A stretch of DNA of 40,096 nt from Ectothiorhodospiraceae bacterium (GTDB lineage Bacteria; Pseudomonadota; Gammaproteobacteria; Nitrococcales; Aquisalimonadaceae), in the NCBI GenBank assembly GCA_003565775.1, contig PXAT01000214.1:1-40096 (forward strand), in the 5' to 3' direction. How positions within the stretch are numbered: the first letter of the stretch is position 1; every line of letters begins with the position of its first letter. This document shows, piece after piece, positions 40,091 to 40,096 of this stretch. The notes under the pieces were generated by a model that saw only the letters and a program-made list of their open reading frames with translations, did no database searches and had not been told where the DNA came from. Both the position numbers and the translations under genes were made by a program.

Positions 40091-40096
40091 GGGTGG

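Overview
The window is a methylotrophy region from a GC-rich bacterium, most likely a gammaproteobacterium. The set of genes (lanthanide-type XoxF methanol dehydrogenase with XoxG/XoxJ, the complete tetrahydromethanopterin (H4MPT) formaldehyde oxidation pathway, an NAD-type formate dehydrogenase and PQQ-system accessory genes) and the many acidic proteins would fit a halophilic methylotroph of the Ectothiorhodospiraceae type (for example Methylohalomonas or Methylonatrum). That placement is inference; no rRNA gene is present.

Layout. 1-1065: end of an unknown gene, a CAU tRNA on the minus strand, and two copies of a dispersed repeat. 1066-12034: cofactor genes. DUF447 and mfnB read plus; mfnD-mfnF-pabB-mfnE read minus; a HisA-like gene reads plus with its start codon touching that of mfnD; and a second minus operon, mptG - COG2232-like ATP-grasp - mch - RimK-like ATP-grasp - CitG-like, reads from a sigma-54 promoter. 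12515-17125: fhcBACD, overlapping genes for the formyltransferase/hydrolase complex. 17138-22970: a pterin dehydratase-like gene, then the formate dehydrogenase operon (fused NuoE/NuoF subunit, a separate NuoG-like iron-sulfur subunit, catalytic FdhA, and a FolK-like gene), again behind a sigma-54 promoter. 23335-26879: an AcoR-type sigma-54 activator and a dihydropteroate synthase-like protein. 26933-32253: the xox cluster on the minus strand (small Cys-rich periplasmic protein, xoxF, xoxG, xoxJ, an unknown exported protein). 32838-35617: cytochrome b561, a DUF3280-like protein, fae and mtdB, the last behind a third sigma-54 promoter. 36017-39864: a PQQ-system binding protein and beta-propeller, an SDR with Phe at the catalytic Tyr position, and an exported alpha/beta hydrolase followed by another repeat copy.

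How it works together. XoxF would oxidise methanol to formaldehyde in the periplasm and pass electrons to XoxG. In the cytoplasm Fae joins formaldehyde to H4MPT, MtdB and Mch oxidise and hydrolyse the adduct, the Fhc complex releases formate, and the formate dehydrogenase makes CO2 and NADH. The Mfn, MptG, PabB, FolK-like and DHPS-like genes and the ATP-grasp enzymes would make methylofuran and H4MPT. The most striking regulatory signal is three near-consensus sigma-54 promoters (mptG operon, fdh operon, mtdB) in the same 40 kb as a sigma-54 activator, suggesting one C1 regulon. No mxaF, serine-cycle, RuMP or Calvin-cycle genes are visible here.
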